NCBI RefSeq assembly: GCF_000213175.1
Contig: NW_009799102.1
Coordinates: 900,509 to 964,508, forward strand
DNA: 64,000 nucleotides
Direction of reading: 5' to 3'
From: Neurospora tetrasperma FGSC 2508
Lineage: Eukaryota; Ascomycota; Sordariomycetes; Sordariales; Sordariaceae
Position 1 is the stretch's first letter, and the number at the start of each line of letters is the position of its first letter. The notes under the pieces are model-generated. The model saw only the letters and a program-made list of their open reading frames with translations, ran no database searches and was not told where the DNA came from. The position numbers and the translations under genes were made by a program. This document shows positions 22,187 through 34,238 of this stretch, piece after piece.

Positions 22187-22999
22187 GTTGCTGGGGTTTG
22201 CCGCGCTTGGCTCGGTGTGTGATCACGCGTTTATGTTATTTTGCGGCCGGCGCATGCGATGATGGTGTTTTGAAAGTTTCGGCAAAAGAGTCGTGTTTTG
22301 GCGGCGACGCGGCAAGTGCTTGCGTGGTCAAGGCAAGTTCAGTTCATGGCGCAAACTGAACTGAATGAGTGCAGTGTGGAACTCTTAGTTTGCTGGATGC
22401 AGTTCAGCCTCAGCTTGAGACGACTGGACGATCGCAGTTGGGCGGGAAGGGAGGTTGGAGGTTTTGTGGAAGGTGTGGCGGTGCAACGAACGAATGTTTC
22501 GAGCGGGGGAGCTGGAGTGAGTGTTTGGACAGCCAGGCAAACCCTTTGTAAGGAACTGACTGCCCACCTGAAAGTGGAAGCACTGTCCCTGCGGATGACG
22601 GATGCGGGGCTGCCCTGGCTGTCACTGTCGGGTACCTTGGGAGTGCCCGGCCCGCTGCCTGCCAGGACCTGCCCGCTATACACTACAGGGCACCGCAGCG
22701 CAGTTGGAGGGCAGGAACTTGGCCTGGAATGGGCGCTTCGCGTTGTCACTTGTCAGCCAGCGGCCTCATCAGCCTATCAGTCCAGTCCAGTCCAGTCCAG
22801 GCCAGGCCGAGGACGGGGACTCGGAGCTTGGTTGCGTTGCAACTTCGAGACACCAACATACATGTTACCTACGCTACCTTGGCTCCCATCTCCATCCGCC
22901 AACCTCATTTCGTCTCCTCCATTGCATTCAGCATAGAATCCGATCTTTATCCTGAGCTGGCCTCGAGGTCTTGACTACCGACGTCCGCACTCTTCCACA
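22187..22999. promoter_or_regulatory. Divergent promoter region cwc27 / vma-2
   Basis: An 813-bp GC-rich spacer between divergent start codons. It includes a CCAGT tandem run (about 22781-22800). No TATA box stands out. A 212-codon frame here (22298-22936) has no protein-like character. Confidence 0.5.
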
Positions 23000-24844
23000 A
23001 TGGCCGACCCCCGGGTACCGTCGTCATACAACGTGACGCCCAGAATCCGCTACAACACCGTTGGTGGTGTCAACGGCCCTCTCGTCATCCTCGACAATGT
23101 TGGTCAACCGCCACTTCTCTCCACCGCAATGGGCGTGTCTAACAACTGCCGCAGGTCAAATTCCCTAGATACAACGAAATCGTCACATTGACCCTCCCCG
23201 ATGGAACGCAACGCTCCGGTCAGGTTTTGGAGGCGCGAGGTGTGTTTCCCTCTCGCCATATCTCTTGTGCTTCTCTCTGATCAACAGCTGACAGCCATGA
23301 TGCTCTACAGGAAACCGCGCCGTCGTCCAGGTAGATAACCGCGACACAAGTTGGCAGACACGCGAACAATGCGCTGATATCATGAACAGGTCTTCGAGGG
23401 TACTTCCGGCATCGATGTGAAGAAGGTGAGGCAGATATCCACATGGGACTAGCGAACAAGAAACTGACGAGGAACAACAGACCAAAGTCGAGTTCACCGG
23501 CGAAAGCTTGAAGCTTGGTGTATCAGAGGACATGTTGGGCCGTATCTTTGATGGTTCCGGCAGGGCGATCGACAAGGGTCCCAAGGTGTTGGCCGAGGAA
23601 TATCTCGACATCAACGGCAGTCCTATTAACCCCTACGCCAGAGTAAGTACCTTCCTTGGTTGCTGAATTGCGAAGGCCGGGGACATTGTGCTGACAAGAC
23701 ATAGGAATACCCTCAAGAAATGATCTCGACGGGTATCTCTGCCATCGACACCATGAACTCCATCGCTCGTGGTCAAAAGATTCCCATCTTCTCGGCCGCC
23801 GGTCTGCCTCACAATGAAATTGCTGCCCAGATTTGCCGACAGGCCGGTCTCGTCCAGCGCCAAGGTATTACGAATAAGGGTGTGCACGATGGTCACGAAG
23901 AGAACTTTTCGATTGTCTTTGGTGCCATGGGTGTCAACTTGGAAACCGCCCGTTTCTTCACGCGCGATTTCGAGGAGAACGGTAGTTTGGGCCGCACCAC
24001 CCTCTTCCTCAACCTTGCCAACGACCCGACCATCGAGCGTATCATCACCCCCCGTCTCGCCCTCACGACGGCCGAGTACTACGCCTACCAGCTCGAGAAG
24101 CACGTCCTGGTCATTCTTACCGATCTCTCGTCATACTGCGATGCTCTTCGTGAGGTCTCGGCTGCTCGCGAAGAAGTACCCGGTCGTCGTGGTTTCCCGG
24201 GTTACATGTACACAGATTTGTCGACCATTTACGAGCGTGCCGGTCGTGTGGCTGGCCGCAACGGCTCCATCACGCAAATTCCCATTCTCACAATGCCTAA
24301 CGACGATATTACCCATCCCATTCCCGATTTGACGGGCTACATTACCGAGGGTCAGATTTTCGTCGACCGAGGTCTCCACAACCGTGGTATCTACCCTCCC
24401 ATCAACGTGCTGCCCTCTCTCTCGCGTCTGATGAAGTCGGCCATTGGTGAGGGCATGACCCGCAAGGATCACGGTGATGTGTCGAACCAGCTGTACGCCA
24501 AGTACGCCATTGGTCGTGATGCCGCGGCCATGAAGGCTGTGGTTGGTGAGGAGGCCCTGTCGAACGAGGACAAGCTTTCTCTCGAGTTCTTGGACAAGTT
24601 TGAGCGCTCGTTCATTGCCCAGGGTCCTTACGAGTCTCGCACCATCTTCGAGTCTCTGGATCTTGCGTGGAGCTTGCTCCGGATCTACCGCAAGGACATG
24701 CTCAACCGTATCCCCAAGAAGATCATCGACGAGTTCTACTCGAGGTCTGCGGCTGACCGCAAGGGCAAGGGCAAGGACAAGCCTACGACCAAGGATACCA
24801 GGGACACGGCGGCGCCCGAGGAGGAGAACCTGATTGACGCATAA
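23000..24844 (+). CDS. vma-2: Vacuolar H+-ATPase subunit B
   Basis: Six exons: 23000-23098, 23155-23239, 23311-23330, 23390-23425, 23481-23642, 23705-24844. They join to 513 residues, the length I recall for Neurospora VMA-2. Subunit B is the non-catalytic partner of subunit A in the V1 ring and shapes the ATP sites; the pump acidifies vacuole and endosomes. Seen: [56 protein letters not shown], the degenerate P-loop region [19 protein letters not shown], and [16 protein letters not shown]. Intron 1 uses a GTTGGT donor. Exon 3 is only 20 nt and exon 4 only 36 nt, so gene finders may skip them. The tail after ~490 is Lys and acid-rich, as usual. Confidence 0.97.
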
Positions 24845-26536
24845 ACAGCATGTTGGCTATGAGAAATGTCGGCGTGGTGCCCGGCGAGGGTTGGTTGGTT
24901 GATGATGATGATTTGTTGAGTTGTGTTTCGTGTGTATCTCAAAGACATGGGAGTTGCGCTTTTGCTGCGATATTGTAGATTGGAATTGAACAGTATCACG
25001 CTTCATTTGTCCCTTAGATGCTGAACCCCTTGACAGGATCACATCCATGTGGTATAGCACTACACACACTCCAGACTGCCTGTAACGAGACCATTCACTG
25101 CAACAATGAGCGGAACAAGGAGAGCTGGATCGGGAAGTCTTGGCATGGCTGAAGCTAGAGCTTATTCGGTGGGGAAGAGACGGCTGGCGACCCCGCATGG
25201 TTCTCCAGGACGCCACAGCCGCGCCAATGGGGATTGGAGACGGACTCCATCATCTGATGGTTCGCTTCTGCACGACGTCATATCCGTGATTTTACCCCGG
25301 GATGTTTGGAGAAAGTAAACAACATCAACATCGAGGTTTAGGTTGGCTTCACTGTTCCTCTCGCGGTTACTGTCAGTCAAAAGTGTGACATTGAGAGAAG
25401 CAGAGTTAATTTCAAGTCAATTCTTGGTAAACAGCCAAGACATGACACGAACAAGCAACAACACCAAAATCTCAACGAGACAAGGCCGATGATCTGCTCC
25501 TTGCCGAGAGTCTTCCATGATAGGCACCTATCTTGGCTTGGAGATATACGTATGGCAACACCAAGCCCACCCGCCTGAATCCGGGAGGTTGGGTTAGAGA
25601 CCAACACACCAACGACCCGATATGTATATAACACCAATGTGTCTTGAAGGTAGCGGCGAGAAGGGAAGGTGGGTCGACGTGCTCCCCAAACTGACCTTGC
25701 CTGGCGGAGAATATATCACAGAAGATGCAAAGAGGCGCCGAGATCCACCAATCACGGTACAGCCTGCATATTAACCGTTGCTACGAACCGAGATGCGAAT
25801 ACCGGCATGCGACTACTGACTGCATGGTGGTGAGTTGAGTTTTGTCACACAAAAAGGCTGGCATCTCGTGGGCGTTTTTACGTGCGGAGGAGCATGGGGC
25901 ATTTACCTACAGTATGTAGTGTAGTATCCTGCCTGCTACATAGGTAAGTCAGTCTTGTTGCCGGGTGCAGATCACATTCCTTTTTGTCTCGGAGAGTGTG
26001 TGTGATCTGTACCCCAACAAACGCAGGTGTGTGTGGTGCAGGTGGAGAGCAGAGAGGGTCGGGATGAATATCATCCAGGAGTTTTATTGTGTAGGAACTG
26101 GAGATCGGATCGCTTGGTAGCTAAGTACGCTACCTCAAAGGTGGTAGTTTACCCCAGATTCATGGGGGGCTTGGGTGACATCCAACGTCTCCTCGAGGCG
26201 GTCACCAACCTTCCTCACACGTACCTTGCTTGCTCGTCTCCTCGATGTTCAATCTAATGTTGATCCGCACCAACGGGGGGACCGCATTGACCGACGTGGT
26301 CCTGTCTCAGCTGCCAATGGGTGGGTGGTAGGACCTTGAGTTTTTGTTGATATTAATTTCCTTCCTCCCTTTTTTATATCTATTTTTTTTCCCTCGGCCT
26401 TCCCCTCACTCTGTGTTTCCTTTCTCTCTCGTCGGGTCCCCTCGTTTTATTTTCTCCTTCACGGGTGCTACAGGTCCAGTCTCTCGAATCTCACCCTCCA
26501 ACAGACATCACCACCATCACCGGGACTCTCACCGAA
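24845..26536. other. Intergenic region between vma-2 and aldose epimerase
   Basis: About 1.7 kb with no convincing gene. It begins with a GATGATGAT run (24900-24910). A 70-codon frame with ATG at 25106 is not protein-like. A T-rich and CT-rich stretch (26340-26460) probably belongs to the promoter and leader of the following gene. Confidence 0.5.
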
Positions 26537-27901
26537 ATGCGTCTCCACGCTCTACTCCTACCGGGGGCCCTCTCCCTCGCCGCAGCAACACCAACAACAA
26601 CCTCATCAAAACCCATCCCCTCCCCCGACGCCAACGGTAAATACTGGCTCAACACCACCCACCTCTCCCTAGCCTTCATCCCCTACGGCGCCTCCATCAC
26701 CAACCTGATCCTCGCCGACAAACACGGCAAGCCTCTAGACATAGTCGCCGGCTACGACAACGCAACAGCCTACACCCTAGACGCCGCCCACCCGCACTTT
26801 GGTTCCGTGCCCGGTCGTTATGCGAACCGAATCAAAAATAGCTCTTTTACTCTTTTTCCCGATTCCGATTCTGATTCTGAAGGCGAACAAGAAGGAATAA
26901 CATACCACGTCACCCCCAACGAAAACCCCACGCCCGATCATCCCAAAGGAGTCGACACCCTCCACGGCGGTCCAGACGGGTGGGACTACCGCAACTTTTC
27001 CGTCGTCGCCTACACCCCCGGTTCATCAATCACGTTTAGGCTAGTCGATCCAGACGGGAAGGAAGGGTTCCCAGGGGAAGTAGTCAGTTACATCACGTAC
27101 ACCGTTTCGGGAAATGCATGGGATATCAACATGGTGGCGATGGCGACTACGAAAAAAACGCCCATCATGTTGAGCAGTCATACGTACTGGAACTTGGACG
27201 GGTTCGAGCGCGAGGATGCGCTGGATCATGAGTTGTGGATGCCGTTTGCGGGGATGCGGGTGGGTGTGGATGGGATCTTGGTTCCCACGGGGGAGATTCT
27301 CGGGAATGAGAGGGGGGGTGTGAATGATTTTTGGAGTCGACCGAAGAAGATTAGGGAGGCTTTGACGGAGAAAGGAGAAAAGGGGGAGAAAGAAGAAGGG
27401 TTGGAGGGGAATTGTGGGACTGGTTGTACGGGTTATGGTGAGTTTTTCCTCGTTCCTTTTTCTTTTCTTGGTTCTGTTTTTTTATCCGTGACTGAACTGA
27501 ACTGAACTGAACTGAACTGACACATGAAAACCAAAAAAACAGATAACTGCTACATTCACTCCCTCCGCTCCCCGCCCTTCGACGACTGGCGCCAGCCCTC
27601 CCAAATGGTCGCCCGTCTGTCCTCCCCTCACAGTGGCATCAAGCTCGAAGTCTACTCGGACCAGGACGCGTTTCAAATGTACTCGTGCAACCAGCAAAAA
27701 GGCGACGTCCCCCTGAAATGGACTCAGGGCACGGACGAAAGAAGGACCATCCCCAAGTATGGATGTGTGGTGCTGGAAGTGCAGGATTGGATTGATGGTA
27801 TTAATCACCCTGAGTGGGGACGGACGAAGAAGCAGGTCTTTGCTCCTGGGGGTGATCCGTATGTTTTGCAGGCTAGGTACGTTTTTGGGGTTAATAAGTG
27901 A
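26537..27901 (+). CDS. Secreted aldose 1-epimerase (mutarotase)
   Basis: Exons 26537-27437 and 27543-27901 encode 419 residues. The N-terminus MRLHALLLPGALSLAAATPT is a signal peptide, so the enzyme acts outside the cell or in the wall, interconverting alpha and beta aldoses such as galactose or glucose. Seen: YGASITNLILADKHG, GRYANRI (~93-99), LHGGPDGWD with the substrate His (~143), and LSSHTYWNLDG with the second catalytic His (~215). YGCVVLEVQDW near the end supplies the likely catalytic Glu. Asn-x-Ser/Thr sites are present (for example NTT at 39-41 and NSS near 101). A polar Lys/Glu/Gly insert (EKGEKGEKEEG) precedes the splice. The intron has a GTGAGT donor and an ACTGA tandem array. Confidence 0.93.
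27491..27520 (+). repeat. ACTGA x6 array inside the epimerase intron
   Basis: Six exact ACTGA units, followed by CACATG, lie 20-50 bp before the acceptor. Each junction makes a CTGAA/CTGAC-like word, so the array offers several possible branch sites. Confidence 0.9.
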
Positions 27902-28404
27902 GAGAGTCAAAACAGGACAGGGAGATGAAGAGACATTGGAAGGAGATTATAGTTAGTTTAGTAATGATATGTGAATATGATCCAGTTAAAGACCGGCTGG
28001 CTGCTCATGGATACTATGAAGTGTGAAACGATGGTCAATGGTGGAAAGTGGTGTAGTAGTATTAAACCGAACGCGGTGAGGACGGAAATGGTATCGTAGA
28101 CTCTTCTCAGCCTTCATTAAGGAAAAATAGTATGCCAAATAATAATTATACCCAGTCAAGCCAGCCGGCATGCCTGTCCCATTCTCACCAACCATATCTG
28201 CCTCTCTTTTATGTCCCGATGCATCCTATCCCATCCCATCTCATCTTTCACTCACCACCTATAGCAGCTTTTGAGTCAACCCGTCTGAGTGAGCCTCCCT
28301 GCTGCTGCCCCTCGAAATTCCGTTTCTCCCTCAAGTGCTCATAGGTTTCCATCTCCCAGGCATAAGTATATATATCTTTATTATATATATCCACCTCTCT
28401 CTCA
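27902..28404. other. Intergenic region between convergent genes
   Basis: A 500-bp AT-rich spacer holding both 3' untranslated regions. There is a TATATATC run near 28366-28390. No gene seen. Confidence 0.6.
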
Positions 28405-30899
28405 TCACTCATCCTTGTTTTCCACTTTCTGCTCATCATCAACCAGGATGACAACAGTCAAAGCAGCCGCATACGCCTCGCGGATAGCACAAGCCATGCT
28501 ATTATCACGTCAGTACAACCTCCATTTCTCCACACCAGAATTGGAAGAAACTCACCAAGTCTTCGAAATATCAGCAACCACAGCACTCAACCCCCAATGC
28601 GCGCACCACGCCCTCGCCAAGACCTCGTTATCCGGCACCCCAAACGCCTCCACCACCAGCACCCGCTCATTATCCTGATCCTGCCCAGTGTGGTCCGTCG
28701 CCGTCGTCGTGCGGCCACCAGCGCTCATGATATTGCTCCCCTTCTTACTTCCTCCTCCCAACCCGTTACTCCCCAACCCAAACGACTTGGGCCCACCATG
28801 TATCATACCGCTGCCGTCCAGACTCGAGTTGATGCCTCCGTACACCCCGTTCCAGTCGCGCACATGCACTAGTTTGTCCGCTCTCACGGACTCGTACACG
28901 TAGTCAAAGAACAACGGATGCGGCCCGTCGCTGCACGGCCAGGCGTGCACAAAGTTCACGTCGAAAGTCAGTCTCAGAGGCCACGAGTTCCCATCAATGG
29001 CAAAGTGGATGCTGGCGTCAAACCACTTCGGGCCATTGTCGCTGCTGGTGGCGCCGCTGGTGATGGAGTGCTTGCTGTCGTTGGCGTTGGACGGGCGGAG
29101 GTGGAGCATTTCGATGCGGACGAGGTCGGTCAGGTAACCGTCATAGTCGTAATCTTCGTCCTCGTCCATCTTGGGCGCTACGAGCTCGTATTCCTTGACG
29201 GGGAAGACCTCTGCGGGAGGGCCGAGCGGATCGGAGCGATCGTTCATGGTCTTGACGTCCTCCGGGGTAACGGTTTGAGAGCGGGCGGGCGGTTTGCGCT
29301 GCCGGATGCGCGCTATTTGTGCGCGATCGAGGTGCACCGTTGGACGCGCGGGGCCGACCCAGCCGCCGATGGAAAGGCACGTAGGGGCGAGGACCTTGCC
29401 GACGATGGAGGCGGCGGTCCAGTAGGTGTAGCTGCCGCGGTATTGGAAGCCACAGTGCGGGTGAATGTGGGTGAGGAGGGCGAGGTCGTCGGTGGCTCGG
29501 TCGGGGTCGATATCCACGAGGGAGTTCATGATTAGGAAGGGGAAGGTAGTGCCGGGGAGGATGAGGCCGCTGAAGAAGGCCATGGCGTGCGAGGATATGT
29601 GGCCGGTGAGGGTACCCTGGGCTTCGTGCTGTTTGAGGCAGGCGATGGTCTCGGAAAGATTGGGCCACTTCATCATCTGGATAAATCGCTTGAGCATGCG
29701 GACTTGGCGCTTCTGTAGCTTAAACCGAAGACGAATCTGGTCCGGTTGCTCTCCAATGCGGTCTACGCGGATGTTTTCGCGCCAGCGACGAGCAAGAGCA
29801 AGGTTCCATTGTATGCTCGGTGGAATCTGGGCAACAAGCTTTTCTTTTGCTTCCGCAAGGTGTAAACCGGAGTTGATGCGTAGGTCAAGCTCGACACTAA
29901 GAAGAAGCTGGTGGAAGAACTTGTGGTAGGTCGGAGCATTCGCAAGTGAGTTGTCGTAGATAAACTTGGTGGCGACCTGGTTCTTGGGCAAGGTAAAGTC
30001 GATCCAGTCTGGTCGGGATAAAACCATGATAAGATCGGTTATTTGCTTGTCCAACGTCTTGTGGGGGCTCAGGTACTTGTCGGGGTCTCGGAGAAGTCGT
30101 CGGTACAGGTTCTTGTACATGAGATCCTCATCATCGTCCTCCAACCCCCTTTCCAACTCCTGAAGCCTCTCAAAGATGCGGTCCAGCGTAATCTCTCGTG
30201 GTGCTACGCCGGAATCCCGAAGTGGTATTGAAGGCGGAATAACGCTGGCTAACGATACCCAATGGTTGAGTGTAATGGTTCCTGCACGTTTTCCAAAGCA
30301 AAAGGCATAGCTTGGCTGCTCAAAAGTCTCCCATGGGTAGTTTGCGTAACCGGACCCCTCTTTCCGTAGAGTCATGAGCTGGGTCATGGCGTCGTGCAAG
30401 TTGGCGGCGTCGGTGTCATCGCCATGATTCCCTGCAACGGTAGCGTAAAGAGTGTAGCAATGATCGGGAGCGTGCGGTATAGGCCGCCTATGACCTCTGA
30501 AAGCCGGAGCACCCCTGGATATTAGCTGCATTGCCTGGGCCAAAGACAGCTCTTCCTCACTTGACATGCCTGATGGCGGCCAGTCGGTAAGCGGACCTGG
30601 ATCATGACGATGGATCTCGTAGTCACGGCCTTTCCCCTTGCCATTCGCGCCGGGCCGCCTAGGTCGGCGACGATCGCTTGTGAACTCTGTAGGCAGATCC
30701 GATCTCCTTCGGGGTATAACTGCGTCGCCATCACTTGCTGTCCTCCTATGACCTGCTTCCTTTGTTACCTGTACAAGGTGTTAGGTCTGTAGTCATATCT
30801 CGAGGTGAGTGATTGTTGACTGACATCTTTGAAGTTCCTGATTGCCGTGCTCTTTGCACGAATCAGATTCCAGAGACTCTTCCTCTTTGACTCGGCCAT
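28405..30899 (-). CDS. Large unknown protein, three exons
   Basis: The main exon runs to 28556. Two further exons extend it. At the 3' end, ACT-TG meets a GTGAGT donor; the intron has an ACTGAC branch and TAG acceptor. The last exon (28498-28405) adds CMACAIREAYAAALTVVILV and an acidic end. At the 5' end, the frame stays open well above the ATG at 30567 (GRDYEIHRHDPGPLTDWPPSG). An exon at 30899-30769 (MAESKRKSLWNLIRAKSTAI) with a GTAACA donor supplies a good start. The 5' acceptor is unsettled: CTAG giving an exon start at 30658, or AAG giving 30676, both keep frame (775 or 781 residues). No domain recognised. Visible are an RLLRDPDKYLSPHKTLD segment, LSRPDWIDFTLPKNQ, DWNGVYGG near the C-terminal third, and VLVVEAFGVPDNEVLARAWC at the end. 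Function unknown. Confidence 0.82.
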
Positions 30900-32744
30900 C
30901 GCTTCGCTCCTCCCCCTTCAAGTGCCACTTGCGCCTGTGTCGCCGGCAGAAGTTGTTATGTCTGGTTTCGCGATTCTTCAAGGGCAAATCCAAGTTGAAG
31001 GCTCAAGGCAAACATGGCACATTCGGATAAGGCGCAGATCAAGCAGGCTGAGTCCACAGGGGTGTAGTAGTAGTAGTTACTGGTCAGGTCTGGAGAGTCT
31101 CAAAATGTTGAGTGAGGCTGAGCCGCGCATGAGACGCCTCATGAAAACGCAAAGTGTTAGTCCGGTATCAATGGCGTATAGGGACTATATGGCTACGACG
31201 TGAACCGTATCGAGTGAGGATAAGTGGCAGCGCACTTGAATGGGTGATTGGACGAAAGCGATGGTTGAGATGACAGGATGACGAAGTCGGTTGGTTATGA
31301 TGAATCACCCGATGACGGAGTCTCTCAGCTGAAGTTGGACAATCCTCTCCAAGAGTCGCGATGGACAGTCAGTGGTGTTTGTTTGTCGTTCGAAGGAGCG
31401 CCGGGAATGTCAAGACCTGACAGGAGCCAAGAAAGATCGGAGCTGAGGTTCGAGGGGTAGGTATGGAAGGGAGGGAAGAATGCCTGAGACAAAAGGGCAT
31501 TTAGAAGTTGAAACAAGCAAGAGAGAGGCAATGCAGGTCTCGTCGATGCAAAGAAGCCGGCGGCGGCGATGGTTAGCGCTGATAGTGCAGTATCCAACTA
31601 ATTCCCCACGATGCCCTGCCGATCCCCGGTTCAGTTTCCAGCCATTGGACTTTTACGTTCAACTTGCCAACCACTCGATTATTATTGGAGCCACAGGCCA
31701 CAGGAAGCTTACACTCGCTAGAGGTACTCACCACTGGTAGGTACCGGGGCACTCGGGATCCATGGAGCGGGAACCTGGGCTGGGAACGGAAGTCTAGACG
31801 GGGAATTCAGGGAACAGTCAGTCCAATGCTGCCCTGGGGAAGGCTGCTATTTCTAGGCCATTCCAGGTCATTAGTTATAATCCAATCAATTGCCTTGTCG
31901 CCTTTCGGGAACTGGTGACGCAGCTGCCCATGTCCAGCTTATCGTGTACCACGTATGTAGTGAGATATGGAAGGCATGCTCAGAGCCAATGTAGAAGAAA
32001 ATGGATGTTTCCATGTTTGGGCATTCATCTTCTCGGGAGCAGAACTGCACGTTGCCGGGAACAATTCCCTTTTCAAGTCGTTTGCTTGTTTGTCTATACC
32101 TAGGTACTTTGCTTGCTTGCCAGGCGATTCCCAAAAAAGACTACACACGGGCTCACCCAAAACCAGTGGTCGTGTGTGTACTGTTTTTTGGGAACCACCT
32201 GCTTGCTTACTTGCTTACAACAGCTGCCCTCTGTTTGTACGGTACTGCGTATATACGGTATTGAATTGATGGCACGGCGTTAACATTGAAAGCAGTGATG
32301 GTTCATGAGAATGCGACAAAGTAACATCGAACTAAGTGGTGTTGTAATGTTCATCTCTTTTGCAACATTGGATGAACGGGTGATGACAAACTGACATGGA
32401 GAAGATAGTACTGGAGCAAGCTGTAAGTACCCAGCACAGCATTAATGCCTATACAGAGACGAGAGAAAGTAAGAATGGACTGAGCGTTGAGGTCGTTGCG
32501 ACTTGTAAGTGTCTGTAACAAAGCCATCTGGGGTTGGGGTTAACGGTGCGCAGCGCGTGGGTTGGCGCTAAAGTGTGGGGGTGAAATTACAGACTCACCG
32601 CCTGCTAGTGCAGTGGCAGAATCGATTAAGTCCAGAAATTTTCTTGACCAAAAGTGCAGGCGGCTTGCATTCCCCAAGGTCCCCCTTCCCAAGTAAACAG
32701 CAAGTCAGACACCGTACAGTTCTTACTTGCAATCATCATCCAAA
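30900..32744. other. Intergenic region upstream of the Nop15-like gene
   Basis: About 1.8 kb between divergent genes, holding both promoters. No convincing coding sequence. A strong hairpin lies at 32128-32194, and GCTTGCTT/TTGCTTAC short repeats flank it. Confidence 0.5.
32128..32194. repeat. Imperfect inverted repeat (hairpin)
   Basis: TTCCCAAAAAAGACTACACACG (32128-32149, read in two parts: TTCCCAAAAAAGA and CTACACACG) pairs with CGTGTGTGTA-CTGTTTTTTGGGAA (32171-32194), with a 21-nt loop. There is no flanking duplication I can define. Confidence 0.7.
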
Positions 32745-34145
32745 ATGGCCCCAGTAACCCGCAGCAGAAGGGAGACAAAGGGTGAGTTCTATAAACAACG
32801 TCCCATTCTGAAGACAAGTTCTTTGTCCAAATGGAAATCTTGCGACTGAAGCTAATCCCTATTCACCATAGCCACCGAGTCGCCCGCCAACAAAAAGTCC
32901 AAGGCTTCTACCCCCAAGTCCGACAGCAAGAAGCCTGAGAAGAGAAAGGCCACCGAAGATGCCACCCCCGTCGCCGCCAAGAAGCAAAAGGCTACCAAGG
33001 ACACCGTAGCTGCCCCTTCGCCCAAGCCCACACCCAAGACCGACAAGTCGACATCCAAGACCACCCCCAAGGAGGACAAGAAGTCGGCACAGAAGCCCGT
33101 AAAGGAGAACAAGAAGGAGAAGAAGGAGAAGCCGGCACAGAAGGAGAAGAAGACCAAGGAGCCAACACCCGAGCCCGAGGCGCAAGAGCAGGAGGACGAC
33201 AACGAGGAGGAAGAGGAGGAGCTCGACAACGAGACCCAGGCTCTTGTCGAGAACCTTGACGGCGACGACAAGGAGGAGGACAACGAGGAGGCCAGCAAAC
33301 AGATCAGTACTTTCAAGAAGGGCCAGGATGTCGGCAAGATTCCCAAGAAGAAGACCAAGGACGACAAGGACGCCAGTGCTACCAAGGGCAGCGGCAAGCG
33401 CGGTGTCATGTACCTCGGTCGCATTCCCCACGGTTTCTACGAGCACGAGATTCGCGCCTACTTTGGCCAGTTCGGCGAGATCACCAGACTCCGCGTTGTT
33501 CGTAACAAGAAGACGGGCGCCAGCCGTCACCGCGCTTTCGTCGAGTTCGCCGACGCCGAGGTTGCCGACATTGCCGCCCGCACCATGGACAAGTACCTCC
33601 TCTTCGGCCACATCTTGACCGCCAAGGTCGTCCCTCCCGCACAGGTGCACAAGGACCTCTTCAAGGGCGCCAACCGTCGCTTCAAGGTTATCCCCTGGAA
33701 CAAGATGGCTGGCAAGCAACTCGAGAAGGCCCTGCCTGAGTCCAAGTGGCAGGGTAAGATCACCAAGGAGGAGCAGAGGCGGGCGGCCAGAGCTGCCAAG
33801 CTCGCCGAGATGGACTACGAGTGGGAGGCGCCCCAGCTCAAGGCCGCTGAGGCCAAGGAGCCCGCGCTCCTGACCGCTGCTGAGGAGGAGCCCGTCAAAG
33901 CTATCGAGGCTCCGGCGGCTGCTGAGGAGAAGATCGAGGAGAAGGCTGAGACCAAGGAGGAGGAGACCAAGGAAGAGGAGGAGCCCAAGTCGACAAGGAA
34001 GCGGGCCGCGGCCACTCCCAAGAAGGCTGCTGCTACTCCCAAGAAAGCCGCTGGCACCACCCCCAAGAAGGCGGCTGCCACGCCCAAGGCGGAAGCCACC
34101 ACGCCTGCTAGGGCTACTCGCTCTACCCGGAAGACCAAGGCTTAG
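32745..34145 (+). CDS. nop15: Nop15-like nucleolar RRM protein (60S biogenesis)
   Basis: Exons 32745-32781 and 32872-34145 give 436 residues; the intron has a GTGAGT donor and ends CCATAG. There is one RNA-recognition motif at ~220-300: RNP2-like VMYLGRIPHGFYEHEI and RNP1-like RHRAFVEFADAEVAD. After it comes FKGANRRFKVIPWNK, the conserved extension of the Nop15/NIFK family. The family binds pre-rRNA next to ITS2 and is needed for 60S subunit assembly in the nucleolus. The N-terminal ~200 residues are Lys, Glu and Pro-rich; the C-terminus is Ala/Glu-rich, then has histone-H1-like KKAAATPKK repeats. The stop TAG falls inside a repeat array that continues in frame beyond it. Confidence 0.9.
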
Positions 34146-34238
34146 GTAGCCAGTACTCCGACGAGAGCCACGCGGTCGAGCACGCCGGGTCGAGCCACCC
34201 GGTCAATGACAACCACACGGGCCAGAAGAAGGGCTTGA
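34146..34238 (+). other. In-frame continuation after the Nop15-like stop codon
   Basis: Thirty codons follow the TAG at 34143-34145 in the same frame, ending at TGA 34236-34238. They encode two more copies (TPTRATRS, TPGRATRS) of the TPARATRS unit that ends the annotated protein, then an Arg-rich end. The stop therefore interrupts one repeat array. Confidence 0.75.

Noticed and set aside
22298-22936. 212-codon frame in the cwc27/vma-2 spacer
   Set aside because: GC-driven frame between divergent promoters with no protein-like character.
32859-33719. Long minus-strand open frame (286 codons), Leu-rich
   Set aside because: It is the mirror of the Lys/Glu-rich Nop15-like exon; AAG/GAG codons read backwards give Leu and Phe runs.
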